A DNA stretch of 64,000 bases from Auanema rhodensis (taxonomy: Eukaryota; Nematoda; Chromadorea; Rhabditida; Rhabditidae). The stretch spans positions 8,246,001-8,310,000 of the forward strand of contig OZ059898.1 of NCBI GenBank assembly GCA_964057225.1, read 5' to 3'. Shown piece by piece: positions 11,701 through 23,086 of this stretch; position 1 is the first letter of the stretch, and each line of letters begins with the position of its first letter. A model generated the notes under the pieces. The model was not told the DNA's origin and searched no databases. It was given only the letters and a program-made list of their open reading frames with translations. The translations under genes were made by a program, and so were the position numbers.

Positions 11701-12581
11701 GAAAAAACGAAGTCTCAATTGTGCAATTGTGAAAAAAAATCAGTCAAGCTGTTGTTCAGGTGTTATAGCTGGTTTTTTAGTGTTCACCACTTTGCTATGT
11801 CTCCAGCTACCACATTCTTTCGGCACTATTTACACGGAAACCATCTAATCTGTAAAGATGAACAAAAGAATTTCTAGTGACCAGTGAGCATAGTATTGAA
11901 TTTTTTGTTATTTCCACCCAACTCATGAAAAAAGTGAATATACGTGGGGAAGTTGCAATAATCTCTATTTGCCATCGCCGAGCAATTAGGATTGAATTTT
12001 GATCTTGATTGGTCTAGATTCTGCAGTCTTAGCACATGGATAACACCTCGATGATACAAATGAGAGCAAAAACCGGCAAATGTTGATTTTCTTGAAGGAA
12101 CCACGTATTTTTGGTATGAAAACTGGCCTTGCTAAGCCAAACTGAGAATTCTGATCTTTATATTTTTGTAACAAAATTATAATTATCTATTATAATAAAT
12201 AATATGATTACAGTGGAGGCTCATTCATGAGTGAACGGAGAGAAGCGGCTAAATACCGGTATCAGTTAAGGGCTGTGTCAGAACATCGAGGAGTACCAGA
12301 GACAGGGCATTTCGTAACATATCGACGTGGTATTACTGATATGCATAGCTGGTATTTAACAAGTGATTCAAAGGTAATATATTGAATAGATACTAAACTC
12401 ATGACTTCATGAATAAAAATATTGTACATTTTAAATTAAAAGTTGACTTATTAAGGTAACTAGAGTACCATATTCTCAAGTTGCTCAAGCTGAAGCCTAT
12501 TTGTTGTATTACGAGAGGATACAACCTAATAGATGGTATAAGGATAATAATTTCAAAACAGTTATGGATCAAGATCAATAA
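5719..12581 (+). CDS. USP30-like mitochondrial ubiquitin carboxyl-terminal hydrolase
   Basis: A C19 cysteine protease that removes ubiquitin. USP30 sits on the mitochondrial outer membrane and opposes mitophagy. The N-terminus has one hydrophobic segment (about residues 24-46, VIVTASLFGCSLAAAAAYFY), as in USP30. The Cys box follows at once, GLHNLGHTCYANSLLQG, with the nucleophile at about Cys68. Further on are HDLYELFNVF (family EQDAHELF) and a zinc-ribbon pair (CNDPTC and CDRC). LPQCLLIRIERVG lies on the exon starting at 10496. The His box is GHFVTYRR (exon 12214-12373), then SWYLTSDSK and a final AEAYLLYYERI block. Exon 10496-10630 joins the exon ending at 7274 in frame (GFSK-LPQC), which defines the 3.2-kb intron 7275-10495 holding an antisense gene. 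The join 11134 to 12214 needs a weak GTTGGT donor, so a small exon could be missing there. All catalytic boxes are intact. Confidence 0.9.
7744..7749 (-). terminator. AATAAA poly(A) signal of the nested gene
   Basis: The minus strand reads AATAAA about 95 bp downstream of the TAA stop of the Cys/Gln-rich gene. It lies inside the host intron, so the nested gene appears to end its own transcript there. Confidence 0.6.
7845..9520 (-). CDS. Secreted Cys/Gln-repeat protein, ABU/PQN (pharyngeal cuticle) type
   Basis: Five exons are visible. Exon 1 (9520-9467) encodes MQLSYTAFILACSFLLAS, a signal peptide. Exon 2 begins GSALREKRQCSC, with a basic KR site that a furin-like protease could cut. The mature protein, about 450 residues, is built almost wholly of repeats such as CQPQCQQQCQ and CQPACQQACS with C-x3-C-x3-C spacing, linked by QNQPAAQ or PVQQ spacers. 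It ends CGNGQCCRRK. Introns are 40-50 bp. This composition matches the nematode ABU/PQN paralogue group, prion-like Q-rich secreted proteins of the pharyngeal cuticle. A structural, disulphide-linked role in cuticle is inferred from that family. A TATA box lies about 55 bp upstream of the start and there is no acceptor before the ATG, so unlike its neighbours it probably is not trans-spliced. It lies entirely inside the USP30-like intron on the opposite strand. Confidence 0.85.
9574..9582 (-). promoter_or_regulatory. TATA box of the Cys/Gln-rich gene
   Basis: The minus strand reads TATAAAAGG about 55 bp upstream of the ATG at 9520. That places a start site near 9545-9550 and a short 5' leader. 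A strong TATA box fits a highly, stage-specifically expressed structural gene, and none of the neighbouring genes shows one. Confidence 0.7.
11135..12213 (+). other. 1.1-kb USP30-like intron, no clear exon
   Basis: This interval lies between the exon ending SRGRIDPGLMTQYGTI and the exon carrying the His box. Its base composition is more balanced than the other introns (11280-11480 is relatively GC-rich), and open frames occur on both strands. On the plus strand a 51-codon frame from 11690 has one hydrophobic segment (CCSGVIAGFLVFTTLLCLQL). I could not fit any of them into the host gene with good splice sites. Confidence 0.4.
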
Positions 12582-12794
12582 ACTTTATTCATTCTGGAAA
12601 AAAGTTTTAATTGCATGTGTGATTTAATAACTTATATGTATAATACAGTTTGCTCAAGTGCTTTCATGATATATAGGTTTTTTATTATAAAAGTTTTCAA
12701 ATATTTCTTTGCAAGGCTTACAATCCTATCATTTTCTTTTTTTTTAAATGGTGTTTTTAATTATGTTAGTTTAAAAATTAAGGTTAATGTGTTT
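12577..12794 (+). promoter_or_regulatory. Intercistronic region USP30-REP with U-rich tract and acceptor
   Basis: AATAAA (12577-12582) overlaps the USP30-like stop codon. Near 12731-12745 there is a T-rich tract (TTTTCTTTTTTTTTAA), then TTATGTTAG with AG at 12768-12769, 25 bp before the REP start. A U-rich element followed by an acceptor is what precedes downstream genes in nematode operons. Operon membership is inferred. Confidence 0.4.
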
Positions 12795-14975
12795 ATGATG
12801 GAAAAACTTCCGGAAAACGTGGATGTTGTTGTTTTAGGCACTGGTTTGCCAGAATCTATTCTTGCTGCCGCCTGCTCTCGATCCGGATTATCGGTTCTTC
12901 ATTTGGACAGGTAAAAAATTAATCAAACAATTGACAATATCATCAAATCCGTTTTGCTTTTGGTCTAGTTTTCTCTTTATAGAACGGAATTTTATGGCGG
13001 CGATTGGGCTTCTTTCAATTTGCGGTCTATTAACGAATGGTTTTCTACCGTGAAGGAGGTACAATTATATGGTACGGGATTGATCGCCTTCATCAATTGT
13101 TTTGTTTTAACAGAAAACTGATTCAAATGATGATCTAAATGAAAGTTTTGGTAATTTGCTAGAAGAAGGTGAATCGTTAGTTAAAATTGTTGAAAGAGAT
13201 ACAATCAAGAATTTGGAGCATCACTTCAACGAAGCAAGGTGAAGGAAGCTTCTTCTGTTCAGCTTGATTAATTTTTTTGTTTAGTAATTGTGCTTCTGAC
13301 GTGAAAGAAAACGATAATGCTTCATATCAAGAAATATTAAATGAAAAAGATTGGAGACGATTCAGCATAGATTTAGTTCCAAAAGTATTACTGGCACGGG
13401 GTTCAATGGTACAAACATTATGCGATTCCGAGGTTTGGCTGTACCCATTTTCCATTATATGCGGTTGTTTAGGTTGCTAAGTACGCCGAGTTCAAATGTG
13501 TAGATAGATTTCTTTGTTTTGATAAGAATGCGAAAGACGAAACTGCCTATAACCGAGTTCCATGCTCCAAAGGTGATATTTTCCAAGATGAAAAACTAAG
13601 GTTTTTTTATTCTACATTATAAAGCCTAAGCATACTATTTCAGTATGATTGATAAGCGTAGATTAATGAAGTTTTTAACATACTGTCTACATTGGAATAA
13701 CAATTCAGACAGTTTAGATGATTGGAAAGGTTTATTCTTGACACAGTTTATTCAGTTGTTCTGTCAACAATGTTTTTTAGCCTATGAGGAAAAAAGCTTT
13801 ACGGACTTTTTGGATTCTATGAGTATTTCTGGTGCTCTTCAACAGTATGTGACTGATGCTATCGGTATCTTGAAACCAAATGCTAACACTAGAGAGGCTG
13901 GTCATTTCAATAAAAAAAAATTTAATTTACTTTTTTAGGGTCTCTCCGCTGTTTGTAAGTTTATTGACTCAGTTGGTCGTTTCGGAACTTCACCTTTTCT
14001 CACACCGTTGTACGGATGCGGAGAGCTTTCTCAATGTTTTTGCAGGTTATTTTTATAAGATGATGGGCTCCATAATATTTTTATTTTTAGATTATGTGCA
14101 GTTTTTGGGGGTTTGTACTGTTTAGGGCGTCCAATACAAGCATTTGTTGAAAAAGAAGATAGGTAAAAATATTATGAATTATAAACAACATTATTTGAAA
14201 TAATTTAGATATGTTGGAGTTATTGCGGATAATCAACTCATCAGATGCCAACATATCATTATGTCTCCCAAATATTCTACCAAAAACTCGGAAGGAGAAG
14301 CTGGCGATTGGTTACATAGATCTGTTCATATAACGAACAAATCAGTATTTCCAGAAGACAAGGAACATGTAGGTTTATTTTGTTACAGAAATTGTTTTTA
14401 AATAAATTTCAGGTTTCCCTTGTTAATTTGTCTTGCCTAGACTCAAATTCAAATGTTCGTTATTTTGAAAATGGTTATGAAGTATGCGCAGCACCAAAAG
14501 GATATTGTTAGTCGTCTCTTCAATTTTCTTTATTCTAGTGATACATTCCTGCAGATTTGGCTAATTTTAGTGGAGAAGGTTCATTAGAAAGTTTAAAACA
14601 AGTTGAGCACAAAATATTAAGTATGACAGAAGAAACAACAGGTAATACCAATCTTTACTGTCTCAAGAAAGTAGGGTTCAATGCATATAGGACCTAAACC
14701 TCTTTGGAGTTTGTATTTTTCCATTCTAACTACCGTGAAGAATTCTATGCTACCGAAGAATGTAGCTGTTGTATCAGGTCCCGACCATTCCTTAGACTAT
14801 GCTAGTGTTATTGATGAGGTGAGCGAAAGAACTTACATTAATTCAATATCATTTTCTAAAGACCCAAAAGCTTTTCACTTTGTTCTGGCCTGATCGAGAT
14901 TTTCTGCCTCGATCTTTGAAGATTGATGAGGATTCTGAAGTTCCACCCGTTGGAGAAGAAATGATGCCCGAGTGA
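12795..14975 (+). CDS. Rab escort protein (REP / choroideremia family)
   Basis: REP presents newly made Rab GTPases to Rab geranylgeranyltransferase and delivers the prenylated Rab to membranes. The N-terminus has the GDI/REP signature [20 protein letters not shown], then YGGDWASFN across the next splice (family YYGGNWASF). An acidic, variable insert follows, as in REPs but not GDIs. Then come [32 protein letters not shown], the RRLMKFL block, [18 protein letters not shown] and GGLYCLGRP, in the family order. The C-terminus ends [14 protein letters not shown] and an acidic tail. About a dozen short introns interrupt it. Two ATGs are adjacent (12795 and 12798), and the first is used here. The gene ends 138 bp from the convergent NAXD gene, with AATAAA at 15030-15035. 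The insert and conserved motifs favour REP over Rab GDI. Confidence 0.93.
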
Positions 14976-15029
14976 TTGAAATATCTTTATAATTGACTAC
15001 TACATTAAATTATTTAATTTTTAAACTTA

Positions 15030-15035
15030 AATAAA
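15030..15035 (+). terminator. AATAAA poly(A) signal of the REP gene
   Basis: This hexamer lies 55 bp after the REP stop codon, in the short spacer between the convergent REP and NAXD genes. Confidence 0.5.
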
Positions 15036-15113
15036 TTTTACACAGTATAATACTTGACTTAATACTTAATAATACTATATATATAATACAAGATATAACC
15101 TAATCAGTTTTTC

Positions 15114-16336
15114 TCACTCAAGATTATCAATTTCCTTTAAGATTTTCGGGAACTGATTTAAAATATCTGACGTGGTCATTGACCGTCCTTCACTCTTAAA
15201 AGCAGCATTAGCAGCCAGTTTAATCATTTGACTACAAGCTGCGCCTGCTTGAATCTTGGCCTTTGAATTGCATGATTCTTTTCTGAAATATAATGTTAAT
15301 ATTTCCTTAGAACATTTTTCATTTACTTTAAAGCCCAATAATAAAATAACGCCATAGTTCCTGCGGTGGTATCCCCTTGTCCACCACATCGACGAGGACT
15401 TCCAACATGCTCCCACGAACCACCTATTACATAATTATTTAGGCAAATATTATTTAATCTCACTAGTGGAATCTGGATTCATGATAAGATCAACTTTGCC
15501 TTTTACAAAAATTGTGATTCCCATCTGTTCACTCAGAACACCGCAAGCAGAATTCACTTCTGCGAAACTTTTGTTTGAAAAATCTACTTTTGTATTGCCA
15601 GTGGCACTATACAATCGTGAAAATTCTACAATATTAGGTGTAAGAATAACAGATGGGGCATTGTAGTATGCTGAGGGATCTTGGCTAACAAACCATAAAG
15701 CATCCTGTATGACGTACATAACTTAATTGTAATATCAGTTTAATTATAACATACCCCATCAAGCACAAGAGGCTTGCTTTTTTCACGTGCATAGTCAAAA
15801 ACTTTTTTCACAAGATATGATTTAGGTATTTTAGGCCTATTCAAGATATCATTATCATCTTTGTTACTGATATTATTAGTGCTTTCGGATATATAGTGAG
15901 GATTGATATAGTAATCTCGACCTAAGCCAGGTCCCATTACCAGAGCATCAATACGCTCTAATTTCTATAATAGATTTGAAATGTGAGGAAAAAAACTAAT
16001 CATACTTCAGGTATTTCGAAGTACGAATGTACAATGAAATCAGGACTGAAAGATTTTATAATAGGCTTCGCAGGAATATCACAGAAAATATGAATAAGAT
16101 CAGCACCCTGACAAATTATGAGCAAAATAAAAGATAGTATCATTTTCACATACCAAGCGTGTAACAGACAATGCGGCAAACACTGGAGCACCAGTATATT
16201 CTTCTGAACCACCTATAACGGCAATTTTACCACAAGCTCCCTAAAAGTTATAGAGAAACAAATTTAATCAGGAATTAGAACAAACTTTTCTAAGACTGAA
16301 GGTAAGCGAAGGAAGCAAATTTTTCACATGAGACAT
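15114..16336 (-). CDS. ATP-dependent (S)-NAD(P)H-hydrate dehydratase (NAXD/CARKD)
   Basis: This repair enzyme dehydrates S-NADHX or S-NADPHX back to NAD(P)H using ATP; it is a ribokinase-fold, YjeF C-terminal type. Motifs appear in family order: ACGKIAVIGGSEEYTGAPVF near residue 19, GADLIHIFCD, DALVMGPGLGRD, KPLVLDGV, VILTPNIVEFSRLY, TIFVKGKVDLI, and the catalytic RRCGGQGDTTAGT loop whose Asp is the likely general base. The C-terminus is short and helical. The length is about 315 residues, normal for the family. The ATG at 16336 follows an acceptor-like TTTCGTAG by 14 bp. The open frame continues back to that acceptor (GLSQ), so either trans-splicing or an upstream exon is possible. No clear mitochondrial presequence is seen. 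It sits downstream of the kinase gene on the same strand. Confidence 0.93.
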
Positions 16337-16587
16337 ACTTTGTGATAACCCTACGAAAATATTTAATTAATTAAAACTATAACAAGGAAAAAATAATGTT
16401 TATAAGCTTTCTGTTAAGCTAACATATACAACCATAATTTCATTTAAGAATTTTATTGATAAGGCACTTCGATGATTATCACAGACAAATAAAAATTAGC
16501 TACAAAACTACAAAAATATAAATCTGTTATTGAGGTATACTACATGACTGGAATTGAGCAACTCAGATTTTTTAACTAGAGATTATG
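16337..16587 (-). promoter_or_regulatory. Intercistronic region between kinase and NAXD genes
   Basis: On the minus strand the kinase stop at 16588 is followed by AATAAA at 16457-16452. About 100 bp further is ATTTTCGTAG (AG at 16352-16351), 14 bp before the NAXD start. This poly(A)-to-acceptor spacing suggests a two-gene operon with trans-splicing of the downstream cistron. That reading is inferred. Confidence 0.45.
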
Positions 16588-19249
16588 TTATGTTAGAGTA
16601 GGGTTTTCATATTTTGAAAGATTTGTTACGCTTTCAAGTTTTGCAGCTATAGCAATCAGATCTTCGGTGTATTTTTCTCTGGAATATGAAAATAAATTAG
16701 AAACAACTTTGATTACTTACACAGAAGGAGATCTTTCAACCTTGTTTAAATTATACTAAAAAAAATAATATTATATGTGATACAGCAAAGATACCTTAAT
16801 GTCTCCAATTGTGTGTGTAAGTTCTTTATGAATATTTTGGCAAATTCGACGAGTTTCAATAACCTGCGCTTGCAGGCTAACAAGATGACTGAAACAAAAA
16901 GTTAATTAATTCATACTACACTCCTGGCCAACCCGGCAATAGTTGTTAGGAAACGTTGACATTGTTCTGAGACCAAATTGATTTTATCCATATTATCAGA
17001 TATTCTCGCAGCAAAATGTGAAAGAGCTTGAAGTGTTTGACTGCGATGGACCGACTTGTGATTATATTCTCCTATAATATAAGATTGAGTAATTATAATT
17101 ATGCTATAGTTCACCGATATCCAAATCAAGGGAATGTACATTCATTTCTTTAACGATAAATTTATCGAACTCGCTTTCAATAGTACTTTTATATTCAGGG
17201 ATCAACGCTATAAATATAAAAAAAGTGAAAGGTTAAGTTGAATAAATTACCAATCGCTTCTTTCAAACGGTTCAAATCTGTTCCCAATTCAGAAATACCA
17301 ATATACTGCTTCTTCTTAAATTTACAACAAAAGATAATATTAAAAACAAAAAAGTACCTCATTAGTTTGAGTAAAAAACTGAGTTTTATATATTTCGGTG
17401 CATTGATTTGCGCAAGAAAGCAACTGAGTATAAGTTTCACAGTCTTTTAAAGCTTTGTTAATATGCTTAAATAATTGATAAAGTTAAAATAATTTGATGA
17501 TAAACTCACATTTTTGGATAAGTCGTATATAAGATCTAGAGATCTTCTGATAAATTCTTTTTTATTTTCACCTTCATAGAAAATGTTACACACAAACTTC
17601 GCCCATTCTAGTTCATTTTGAGAAGAAGCTGCTAACATGGATTGATCTTCAACAAAAACATGATTAACTACAAAATTTTTGAAAACTTACAAATTTCAAC
17701 GTAAGATCGTTCTTGTTTTCTTTCGTGAGCACACAACAAAACGAAATAAGTATTATTATTCAAAGAAGGAATGAAATCCGAATTTTTCTTTTTTATAATA
17801 ATATCAGTATTACTCAATAAAACACATTGAGTATTTATTATATCAAAGTTTTGAAAAATAACTTTTTCCAGTGATGGGCATTTAAATCTAGAATATTGCT
17901 ATTATCATGACAGAAAAATCATTCAAACCCCAGCAAATAATTTTCTTTTCCAATGTCAGCATAACGAAAAACTTTTCCAGTATTTATTGAAAGGAATTTT
18001 TTTTCTTTTACTCTCAATAATGCTGAAATAAATAATTTAACTAAAATATTAACTTGAATCCTCACCATCTTTCATTTCTTTTACATCGGAAAAAAATTTA
18101 GCTTCATCGGAAATTTCGTTGGAATGGAACAGGTAACAGATCATGGAAGAAAGAGCACCATTGAACCAACTAAGTAAATTACTTAAAGCATGTTTACCAA
18201 ATAGTGTAAAACAACCTTTCAACTCTGCAAGGTGGAAGATATTTTCTATGGTGTACTACGCCGTCTTTAATAGTGACATCCAAGTCGTCTTTAAAAAAAA
18301 GTTATTCAAGTTGACTAGATAAAAATAATATGGATACCAATTTCTAAAGCCTTCACTGCTTTTAAATCGTTCCGATCAAAAGGGAAAATATTCGTAGCTG
18401 CATAAAACAATGTGATTCCAGCACACCATCCATCACTTTCAGCAGCTCTTATAGCTGTATCAACTTTCGATGCTACCCTACCTCCACCGGAGTAATGCTC
18501 ATTCAAACGAGGGTTCTTCAAGAATACTATTAAAGAACAAAACTACATTTAACAGCATTACGAGATAAGGTTTCGTGCCAACTAAAGTTTTATTAGAAGA
18601 ACTTTCACAGGTTGACTGGCCAAAGTCACAAAGTTTGAAAAGGTATTGAGATCTAAACATTTGTCAAGATTACAAATAAACGATTAGCAACTTACCGCCG
18701 AGAACGATTAACAAATACAAGTATGTTTTCCGCTTTGATATCCCTATGAATAACTTTTTTTTCTTTTAAAGATATTACTCCGCTCACTAAACACGAAATT
18801 TAGTTTTGTGAATAGATTTCAAACATACGAAGATCATGTTGCAAATCCATTAAAATAATCTGAGGAAGTCCTGCAGCATGATAAATGCTTTCCATTAAAT
18901 CCGCCAATGAGCATAATCCCATTTCCAAAGCTATACCTGTATTATTCCATCCCAAAATCTAAAATCCTTGTTTTTGCGCTGGCTATTTAATATACAACAT
19001 ACTTGTACAATGTACTCAGCACCAAACAAAATTTTCAAAAACTCGAGCTCTGTGTTAAGCAAACTAGGCGGACCATCACTTTTTGCTATTTTCACAGCGA
19101 CTGGAACACCTGTAGATTGCAATTTTCCCTTGTACACCTATAAGTTGTTTTAATAAGTTGAACTATTTCATTTCCTTTACCTTTCCATATGATCCTGAAG
19201 CAATACATTTGTTTGTGTCGGTTATAAACTGATTATTAGGGGCTTCCAT
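16588..19249 (-). CDS. TBK1/IKK-epsilon-like serine/threonine kinase
   Basis: The N-terminal kinase domain starts at once. It has a glycine loop ASGSYGKVYKG, VAVKIA with the ATP-binding Lys, LEFLKILFGAEYIVQILGWN, ALEMGLCSLADLMESIYHAA with GLPQ (TBK1 has GSLYTVLEE...YGLPE), the catalytic loop VIHRDIKAENILV, DFG in FKLCDFGQST, and GTKPYL. WCAGITLFYAATNIFPF closely matches the TBK1 block LWSIGVTFYHAATGSLPF. A long C-terminal half follows, rich in charged helices (for example QAQVIETRRICQNIHKEL), fitting the dimerising coiled coils of TBK1. In the activation loop the position of TBK1 Ser172 seems to be Thr (KTLVGT). The ATG at 19249 lies 9 bp after TTTTTAG, a trans-splice-like acceptor. Family members act in innate signalling and selective autophagy; the role here is inferred. 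C. elegans has a related gene, ikke-1. Confidence 0.88.
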
Positions 19250-20200
19250 GTAATATAGCTAAAAATTCCGTGCATTAATGATTTCAATGATTCTAATTCT
19301 ATATATATCTACGGGGCATGAGTGTACATATTGAAAATAAATCGGACGACTTGTCATGAAATCAAGAGTTGCCAATCAATCAATATTCATAAATAATTTA
19401 CTAATAACGATTGTTTTAATATTTTAAATATTTTATTATGTTGTACGTAACGTTCACTTTATGAACAATCACGGGATCAAAGTTATGGACAAATAAACAA
19501 AGTCATGTTGTAGACATTGTATTTATACACTTACAAAGTAAATTTCATTGACCAATAATGAGAATAATATTTATAACAACGGAATTTTTATAATATGTAA
19601 ATTATTTTTTGGAATTATTTTAACAGAAAGCTCTGTTTATAAATTATTGAGTTGTATAAAAATTGGAGTTAGAGGTTACTCTCCTTATCTACCACCTTGC
19701 TTGCAATTTCAGGGTTTCAGAAATATTTCGATACTCTAGGGACTTTGAGTACTTTTTACGATTTTTACTAAGCATTTCAATTCTATTTTATTATTACTTT
19801 TCAATAGCTATACTATCCTTTTGAATTTGACCAATCGTTTGGATGATTTGATTCCAAATGCGTTGCCATCTCTTAATAGGGGTAAACGGCGTGCCTTGCG
19901 GAGAGGGTGGAGAAATGCACTCGCGGAACGCGTACGTACTTATTTTATTTGGTCTCCAGAGACCTGATGATTTCATGATGCTTCTTCACACAAGCCATAA
20001 TCATGCCCCTTTCTCTTTGTCTGCGCCTCTTCATTTTTGACTATCTTTTTATGGATGAGTCCTAAAGAGGCAAAAGATGTGACACTAGATATATAGAAGG
20101 AATGACCGCTAAAGAGAAACAACATAATATGTACGAAAAGAGGCGGGACATAAGGATCGAAACGGAAATTTCTTTGGAGCAATATCCGTTTGATAGCCTC
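19250..20200. other. Intergenic region; small minus-strand ORF candidate
   Basis: No conserved gene is recognised. At 19976-19794 on the minus strand a 60-codon frame begins MKSSGLWRPNKI and includes CISPPSPQGTPFTPIKRWQR. It lies in a locally GC-richer patch and is followed directly by AATAAA, five bases or less after the stop. An in-frame stop lies four codons upstream of the ATG. It could be a small gene, a terminal exon or chance. Confidence 0.25.
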
Positions 20201-23086
20201 TGATTAGCAAATGCGAACAATCTTATTCAATGGCATTACAGTATGTTCACATTTTTTTCCGAGATGTCTTTAAATAAATCTCTCAAGTCATTATAATCAA
20301 TCCTCACTATAGATATATATCATAAGGTAAGAAGAACTTCTTTGAAATGGCACAGAAGACAGTTTCGTGGCAGAAGTATTCTTTCGCTCTTATGAAATTA
20401 TTTTGATCTACAATCGCATACATGATGACTCTTAACAATATCGAAAGAATGCTCTTAGAACTTTCATTTTTGCTTGTCTTTCAGTTTTTTTATTTCAGTT
20501 ATCAATTTCGTTTTTGATTAGTTTTAAATATGTTAATTAATGAATAATGTATCTCACCAGTTTACAACTAAAAACGAAGCTTTTCCTCAGTCTATTTTAC
20601 CTTATGTTTGCTAATTATGCTGCGCATGTTTTCATTATAATGCCTGTTTGTTTTTCGCGTAGAACGCTCACTATTCTGTTTCTTATTCTCTTCATAAATG
20701 TCTTTTGAATCTCTGACTTCACTTAATATTTCTTCATGTTATTCAGAATTATTATACTGTGCTCATGCCCAATATGTTTCATTGGTTCCAAAATAAATAA
20801 TTATGCTCAGCGATCAGTTGTAAATCGAAGATGATGTATCATCTTCATGACTTTAACATCATCAAGCGATATCCAATCCGTTGTTAGCTTTGTCCTTCTC
20901 GCAGCTCGTTGAATGATGTTACTTCATTTCTCCAGAGTAGCCGCTTAGCTTTTCAAACATAGTTTCCATCAGCTGTCTCACCCTTTTAAGCTTTTTCAAA
21001 ACTCACATACTTCCATTTACTCATCTCGGGTTCTTGAAAATTCATTCTTGTCGTTATCCAACTAATCTTCATTCAGTTTTCCGTGTTATATTCAAACTTT
21101 CGATTAGACCAGTTATATTCCTGTAGCCATAATAAAGCATAGTTCAACTTAACCAAGTTTTAGCACTTAAATTGTATTGTATTTTTTCTTTTGTATTCTT
21201 TGTTTTTAGTTTGTTATCTGGTTCTTACATACTTGTAGTCCTGATTTCTTATTCCCCCTCAAATCTTCATACATACCCATGAGCACTTCCATCTGTTCGC
21301 TATTCTTACGCTACTGATACCAGCCGGCCATTTCCATCTAATTGTTTTCGATTATTTATTCTGAACGTTTTGTATCGTTAGTATAGCTTAGTCATCTAAT
21401 TATAATTACATCACTTCATTCTATTCTATTGTTCTCAATTTCATCCTCATCGTTCTTTTACGATCGTCCACATGCACGGCTCTTTACGTTCTTGCTGGCT
21501 GTTCAACGTCTTTCTTGTCGTCATCGTCGACGACGTTGTCGTGAAACCTCCTAGACTATCTACATGTAACGAATTCATTCAGATCGTTTACCAATTTTCA
21601 TGGTTATGTTATCGAATCGCTACTGTATACATCTATCTATTCATGTTCTTCATCTTTATGTCTCGGAAATCCGTTTTCATGTTGTGTATTTTCATTTCAC
21701 TTCTTCTATTGAATAATTGTGTTTATTGAAATTTAACTTACGATATTCTCATTGAATACCAATATCTGATTCGCATTCTTTCATTCACAAACTGTTTTTT
21801 TGTCTTGTTCTTCTTTTCGTACTGTCTATACGTATTTGAATATTTGCTGAACACACGTATAGCTCACGTAAAATGCTTAAGTCATGACTAAATCCTTCAA
21901 TTAGCATAACATTTCTTGGCAGCTGATGGGGCTCAGGCTTCTCGCTGCTTTAGGTAGGAATATGACGGTTTTTTTCCTTTTTTCATCGAGTATTCAACAT
22001 TTGATGCATGTCTCTTCTTCAAAATAGATTTGATTCACGTGTTATATCTATACTCATCATAATTGTTATTTCTGACTTATAATATTCATTCACTTTCTTC
22101 ATACATGTTTGACAGTTATTCTAACTATTTATATATATTAATTATATAAGTGTAGCAGTAGCATGTCAACCTCTTGTAATAACACTTCTGAAGAATCCAG
22201 ATTACTGCGCTTAGTTGTTGGCCTGCACTGACGACGACGACAGCATATTCATCATATTAGGAAACAATATGTTTAACGAGCTAATGAGCTCTTGTTGAAG
22301 CTGTTGAAGCTGTCGTTTCTCTGGAGACCTACTTAGATGTATCTATTCTTTCTTGCACTGTTCTCTCTCTCTGTTTCTCTCTTACGTTCATATTATTTCA
22401 TAGCCTGTGCATGTCTCATAACTCTCCTAAGCAACAATCTGTCATCCAAGTATTTCCGTTACTTTTGCTTAGCTCAATTAGATCATGTACTAATATTTTC
22501 ATGTGTTAAACTATATAAACTTATTCATGTATATTTTTCATTATCGTTTAAAATCTCTTGGCATCTTTATCATTTATACAGCATTTCATTTTTTTTGATA
22601 CTATTGAAAGGGCTCTCGACCAATTAGCTACTTCTACACCATATTGTTATAACTAAGCTGACCTATATGCATATTTTTTGTTTCTATCATATTACGCTTC
22701 TTTCTTTCATCTCCGTATAGTTCAGCTTAACTAGTTGACATCCATTTTCCCTAGAGGGTGAACGTTCTATTCTATTCGTTCGTCAAATTACCTATCTTGA
22801 TCTCAGAGCTATTATACGCATAGTGCAATTTATTTCCTCTCTCCGAAACCTTCTTAGTCAGGTTCAATGACTACCATACAGAGATTCATTCATTTAAGCT
22901 TTCATCACATAGTCTGAGCCTACAATATAGCTTAATCGCATGAAATTTAAATATTTGTATTTGCCATATTGACTGTGTGTGGTAGCACATATTTCAATAT
23001 AATATATGTATCTGTTAAAATATATTCTCTACATATCTTATAGATCAATATCTTCTTTTTTTAAATGCTTTTTATAATTACAGAGC
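20200..23086 (+). other. Upstream flank of the MIG-10-like gene, pyrimidine-rich
   Basis: I find no credible coding exon. From about 20.2 kb the plus strand becomes rich in T and C, a bias that continues through the large introns downstream. This may mark transcribed 5' UTR or intron sequence of the MIG-10-like gene starting near here. A simple ACGACGACGACAGC patch occurs near 22231-22244. Confidence 0.35.
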
